Source of the DNA: Marchantia polymorpha subsp. ruderalis
Taxonomy: Eukaryota; Streptophyta; Marchantiopsida; Marchantiales; Marchantiaceae
Length of the DNA stretch: 64,000 nucleotides
Assembly: GCA_037833965.1 (NCBI GenBank)
Contig: AP031356.1
Location: 10,748,501 to 10,812,500, forward strand
Direction: 5' to 3'
The stretch's first letter is position 1, and each line of letters starts with the position of its first letter. Position numbers and translations under genes: made by a program. The notes below the pieces were generated by a model. That model saw nothing but the letters and a program-made list of their open reading frames with translations, was not told where the DNA came from and ran no database searches. Positions 58,384 through 64,000 of this stretch are shown piece after piece.

Positions 58384-61300
58384 GGGAATAATTTTTTGTC
58401 GCTTACGCAAGTCAGTTTATCAATATAAATTGGTGAAATTATACCTATCACAAAGAAAAATGAGTTAAAATCTATTGGTGCGCTGAAACGCAGCGGAGCG
58501 GGCGGCCCCAAATGATGTTCATAGTAAACTCTAGCAGCGACCGAATCAGTTCTATAGGATTTTCTTTTAATTCTATAAGTTAATAATTATTTAGATCTCA
58601 TCACTTTTCATCAACCATGAAAATATAAAACAAACCTTCACAAAAGGTTTTCAAAAAATCATTTTTACATTGCAAGAGTTTGAAGCGCTATGCAAATTGG
58701 TAATTGAATTTTATACACAAGTAAGTTTAGTGGTTTAAATCTTGGCTGTAAGACACACTCATGTTGATCATGTAATGATATTGTGTTAGAATGTATATTC
58801 CTATTTGGCTTTCTTATATCCTGAGTAAATATGTTATATATAGGGCCAAAGAGTCGATAAGAAAAGACATCGATGATGACATAGTGGTATCTGAATATCG
58901 TTAGTGGATTTCTGAGTGCCAAGCAACGAGTGCAAGTTCCACAAATAGCTTGATGGCTCTAGTGAGAAGGTATATGTACACCTTGAGAGGTACCGGGAGA
59001 CAATCTAGGATGTGTTGTGAGATGCTCCATCTTGAATAGCGCAGTTGGTTCGACATGTTCAGTGAAAATTTGGCAATCATAGAGTGAAGCAAACGTTCAG
59101 AGTCAAGACAATGATTGTGGAAAGGTATGCTAATTGAGATGAACCGTTTGCGGCCAGATCACTACAGTGGCAGATAGTAACCACACGGTTCTATCGTGTT
59201 TGTTACATATTTCTAAAATGTCATATGCATTTGGTATTGCCATATCTTACACAGGGGCTTGGATGGACAGATGAATACAGTAAGGGCAAGTAAACAGGAT
59301 TTCAATGATTGGAAGCTATGAATCATCTTGGCAAATGGATGGCCCCTTCGAGCCGTGGCTCACACACGATTGGGATTTGAAGCAGATACTTACAGACATG
59401 GGCCCGTACAAGCCATTTGAATCGGGGGATTACTCCAGCTTGCTCGACCTGTGTATAACTGGAGTCCACTATCGGAGCACTGCGCGTGCGTGCAGTCGAT
59501 CATGTGCCTGCATGGGATACTGAAAACCTCTCCTGTGGACTTATCCATCAATCCGCTGATCTCAGAGTAGCCATACATTCTTGTCTCCAACTTCCGAATT
59601 GACGGAAGTCGCACGAAAGATTGTCACGTTCTATCTCGATTTAGCTAGCTCATGGTCTAGCGTCACAGATGAAAACTGAACAGTCGACTCCATGATCGAA
59701 GGGAAAGTACTTCCAGATCGACGGATTGCTTTTTTTCTGATTGTGATGACACTTTATGTCAGCATATCTCCAGTAGACTGCATTCTCAATAGTTCGACCA
59801 ACACCAAATCCACGGAGAGCTTGGATTTTCCTGGAGATATTCTACACCTGTGATCCATATCTGAGCATTGCATCTCCTCCTTTCCATAATTCCGGTAGCT
59901 GAGAACTCGAATCGAATCCACACCGATATAATCTGATAAATGAGCTCCTCACAGGACTGGTGCAGGACTCCAGTTGGGCCAAATCGGAGTCAAAAGTCCT
60001 TGAAGACTATTGAGCAGTGAACTCATCCATGGAGGCAATGCACTGAAAGATCTAGTGAGATCCCACCGAGTGAACGAAGAGCCGTTTGCTACAAGGGTAC
60101 ACGTCGTGGTCTTTTGGGATGGAAGGAAAGTAAGAGCATTGGAAAAGCCCCAGATTGTGGACTTAGACTGGAGAGGAGGAAAGGGAGAACGAGCCCGCAT
60201 GACTGCTTCTCGAGCTGATTTGCTGATGACAGGTATTTTGTTCTGAATATTTGTCCCTACAACTGCCACATACTTTTCCAATGAGCATGAGCCGGGCGTC
60301 TATGCCTGGGGCCCAGGCATCGACCCATCTCGTTCTTCCATGGGACTTTGACTTTGAAGAAGACGAAAAAGAAGAAGAAGAAGGAGGGTACTCCTCAATG
60401 TCACGACGTCAATCGGCTTGATGGGGAGATTTCAAAAGTCTTCGAAGGAGAAAAGCATGCTTCTGTATCAATTCAACTAACAGACGGGTGTCCCTTTGAG
60501 CGACTTCAAACTATTTGGCTTTCAATTGACCTTTCCGAAGATTGATCGTTCCGTGCAAGCCACCTTATTCGGTCTTCCTCGAACCTGCAAATTGTTTTGT
60601 ATATATTAAAAGTATGGTCTTGAGAGCACTTTCAGTCGTTATCGATAATATGACCAAATGAGACCTCGACCGTCATATGTACACACTTCACCTGTCAGGA
60701 TTGAAGCAATTTGCATATCCTGATACCCGAATGGACAGATGTCACATAAAACATCAGTCAATCCCGTGGCTGAGAAAAACATTCTTCAAGGTCAGGGAAA
60801 TCAGTCCTTGCATGTGACAGATTACTTGGTTCAAGATAAACCAACACGTTCTATCAGTCTGCCTTCCATTAGCTCCTGACTCCTAAGTTTCAAGGGTTTA
60901 GTTGATGAGGAGAACTACGCGCAATTCTAAGATTATGGCTCAAGTAGTCAGAGATCAGATAGCGGACAGTAACTCCTATACTACAGACAGGAGCGCTGGT
61001 CGAGCACTTACATTGGACCCGGCACCAGAAAATTTGATGCTGAACCCCGCCCAAAACGTATCCAGTTCCGTGGAACGTGAACCACGTTGGATTTCACTTC
61101 AAAACATGTGCCGGAGACCACAAGAGAATTATTTGTTCTAATTACTTATGAGACTGAAAGAGGGACGGCAAGAGCCCCACTAGTGAAGATGGAACGACGA
61201 GAAAGAGGTCACAGAAAGGAGAAAACCGAAAGGATCAGCTTGACTGCCTCTCGAGCTGGTCCAGGAAGTAGGCTCCCCGACCGCCTCTCGCACTCAGTGG

Positions 61301-64000
61301 AGTAGACTCTGGAGTACCAAGTGTGAGACAAATCTCAGTTAGACCTCGACTCTTGTGCCTCGGACCCTCACCAGAATTGGTCAGAAGATTGACCGTGGGT
61401 CGACGGTTGGCCCAAAAAAGCTAAGCTAATGTTGGCTTTTCGTCGAACGACCCGTGGTGTCCTTCTGGCTCAAGTGATGCCCTCGAGTTTAGCATTCTGT
61501 CAGCGCCAGCGATGAAGGTAAGCAGAGCCCTGGACCCTGGACCCCTAGTTGGAATTATCCGGACCTCTCTTGAGTGGAAAGTGTAACTAAACCCTGAAGG
61601 TCGTTATATTTTGTCGACTTTCTTGGTTGAGAAAGCCAATTTCCCCGTGATGAGAATTGTCGCTAGTCAGGCAAAATGATTGCTGAAGAAATATTCCTCG
61701 GACACAGTAATTGGTGGGCTGAACTTTTTGGAACATTATAGTTAACGGTCCTTAAACCTTAAGAAAATGTCTAACTTACATGATTTTTGCATCCTTTATT
61801 GTGGACAGCTTTGTGATATGGCTTCATTGATTCAAGACATCGGTAGTTGAGTTCTAGTTCGCTGTCTCTCTTGGATGTGCATGCTAACTCCACCTTGCCG
61901 CCAGATCCACAGGTGCATCCATATCGCTGATGCTGCTTGGAGACAGGAATAGTATTCTTTCTGTCCCCATTTTGAGAGCCAATACATTTAAACCTTGTTT
62001 TGGGTATAAGACTATGGGTATACCACAGTACATATCCCACGTATAAGACTGTTTTTGCTCGAGGCACATTTTGTAGAGAAGCCAATGACAAAGACTCTGA
62101 TTAGCCGATCTAAACTTCTGAACTGGAACCATTGTTGAATTAGGAGGCAGCGTTAGATTTGACCGAAGATATAACACTACAAGTCCGTACAAACCCAAGC
62201 AACCATCATCTATGGACCAGAGAAGTAGGGTCAAAGCGCAGGCCAGCCTTATATTTCAATAGCATGGACGATTTAAGAGGGGAATATACGCGACGGTATT
62301 CTGAGTTGCAGAAGCGTAGAACAGAATTCAATCAGAAAGTTCCATGAGTAAAGTGCTGCACATAGATAATTATGTATATTTCTCTGTAAACGTGATGGGT
62401 GAGAGTCTAACGTGGGTCAGGTCACTGGCAGAGTCGTACTTCACAGGATTTGGATTAGCAACGCAAGCGTCGAACTGAGTAAAGGACAAAAATGTCTTTG
62501 TAATCTGAAGAATTGAGAATTCATATCAGTAAAATTTCTTGGATCGTATTAGGATTTATAATCGTGATTATATCTTTTTTATTTAAATCAGTCAAACACG
62601 TTCCTCTTAATCTCTACAATTCATTAGCTTCCAACTGTACTGTATTTTAAGTACAAAAATGGCATACAAGCATATTCTGCTTTACTATCTTCAGAGAAAA
62701 ATTGTTAAAGTTTAGATAAGGACACACATTTCTTCCGATATCAAATTTCTTATGGCTGAAAATTCAAAGCTCCCCTTTAAACAACAGTTTCACAATAATC
62801 ACAAGTATTTGCAATGGAGAGGCGGCGAGATATACTGTCCATTCGTCTATTTCGTCCCTTGATGGAAGAGGTTTAGGAACCAGCCCTAAACCGCGTCAAG
62901 TTAGCGAACCAGTGAGGTTCCGAGACGCCGGAGGAAACCAACGGCCCACATCGGCGGCTGAGATCGACCGAACCCGTCCACGGAGACCAGGACCTCCAAA
63001 ACTCTATCGTAGAGTTCCTGGATGTGAGTCAGAACGCGTCTTGCTCAGACTTAGTCTTATAAGGTCCGAGAATGTCCGAGTCCGGTGGAGGGAACAGTGC
63101 GGTCACCTCTAACCGTGGCCTGCGGATTAGATGCCGCAACGCAGCCACGGTCATCGTTGGAATGCTCCGTGGTTACATGCCCATTTTCCCCCACGCCATG
63201 ACTGGAATATTACCCACGGACCGGTTCTCCGTCTCATATCACGTCCAAGATCGTCCAGTCCCGACAACGGTAATCGATTAGGACGCTGACTGCGCCGCGG
63301 ATGTTCACCACGTGACGGAACGTGCGTGGTTTGTCCCCCTCCTCGTTGTGGAGGAAGTTGAGTCGGCCATGTGGGCACAGAACAAGGGATTCGGGTTTAA
63401 CTTAAAAACTTAAAAGACCAAAGACTGCAAGTACACTCGAGAACCTCCGCATGAAATTGATCCAGAATTTGAGTCGGTAGTCACTTTGAATTTTAAATTT
63501 CTGTGTGTATTTAACCGGGAGATGCTTATTTAACATTTTCATTTCCATATCATTTGAATGTATTTTCGATGTCCAAGAAATTGAATATCAAATGGTTGAA
63601 CGAGTCCCAACAATGTGATCATTTCAAAATTGAAAAAGTAAAATACTCTAAGCAAATTCGCTTTAGAGCGTGAATATGAAATTAATGATGCATCTAGCAA
63701 TTAGTGGAAAATTTTCTCAGCCCACTCCGATCACGAGTGCCAAAGATGTTTCGGATCTTTGGCATCGCGCCATTATTTCTGTGGTTTTTTTTTGCGTATT
63801 TTCAAGAGCTTCCTTTCCACCCCCACCCTCATTTAATAACATGCGTATCATGCACCATATGATACTCCTATATTTTTTCGGGTGGCAGATATAATTTTTG
63901 CTTTAGATGTGTCATGATATGAAGAAGCAAAAGACTAGATATTGGAACGAGATAAACCTTTTCCAACCAGCCCTTGATCGTTAGATTTCTCTCGCTTGTC
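58384..64000. other. Region of unrecognised small ORFs
   Basis: Several short ORFs occur: 59,305-59,523, 60,010-60,246, 60,348-60,545, 60,902-61,141 and 62,912-63,112, all plus strand, plus minus-strand ones near 61,800-62,230. Composition at 59,300-61,300 and 62,800-63,400 is gene-like. None carries a domain I recognise, and no exon chain with sound borders could be built. A KKTKKKKKKE run is encoded near 60,351. Gene fragments or lineage-specific genes are possible. Confidence 0.4.

Noticed and set aside
1-64000. tRNA, rRNA and CRISPR signals
   Set aside because: I looked for tRNA B-box-like GGTTCGAATCC patterns, rRNA core motifs and regularly spaced short repeats and found none that hold up by eye.

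Overview
The window looks like nuclear DNA of a seed-free land plant, most likely a liverwort of the Marchantia type. Gene density (about one gene per 10 kb), GC-rich gene starts in an AT-rich background, plant-only families (DMP, J20, nepenthesin-type protease) and a predicted alpha-tubulin acetyltransferase all fit a plant with swimming sperm. The species is an inference; no marker in the window proves it.

Layout. 1-7,200 is gene-free, AT-rich DNA with a perfect 40-bp palindrome. 7,493-8,761 (-) is an intronless F-box/kelch gene with a GC-rich flank. 13,020-14,821 (+) is a four-exon gene for a plastid-type membrane protein of the DUF3082 kind, with a 26-nt microexon. 16,256-19,319 (+) is a five-exon alpha-tubulin N-acetyltransferase. 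23,718-24,419 (-) is a DMP membrane protein. 25,570-27,700 holds tandem repeats and a hAT-like transposase relic. 27,838-28,694 (-) is a two-exon J20-like chloroplast J-domain protein. 31,107-35,001 (+) is a 5'-truncated LINE with a heptamer tail. 35,744-38,129 is a Mutator-like element with about 200-bp terminal inverted repeats and a perfect 8-bp target duplication. 38,140-48,740 is AT-rich, gene-free DNA with a 150-170-bp foldback repeat. 48,747-50,207 (-) is an intact nepenthesin-like aspartic protease. Its dead copy lies in inverted orientation at 56,960-58,383, and the two 1.7-kb arms flank about 6 kb that contains two opposed fossils of one gag-like repeat family. 58,400-64,000 has only small unrecognised ORFs.

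How the genes relate. The six likely active genes are unrelated housekeeping or cell-type genes: protein turnover (F-box), plastid membrane and plastid chaperone functions (DUF3082 type, J20), microtubule acetylation (ATAT), an endomembrane protein (DMP) and a secreted or vacuolar protease. No operon or gene cluster is present. Exon boundaries were derived by hand from frame, GT/AG sites and remembered family sequence; none was tested against transcripts.
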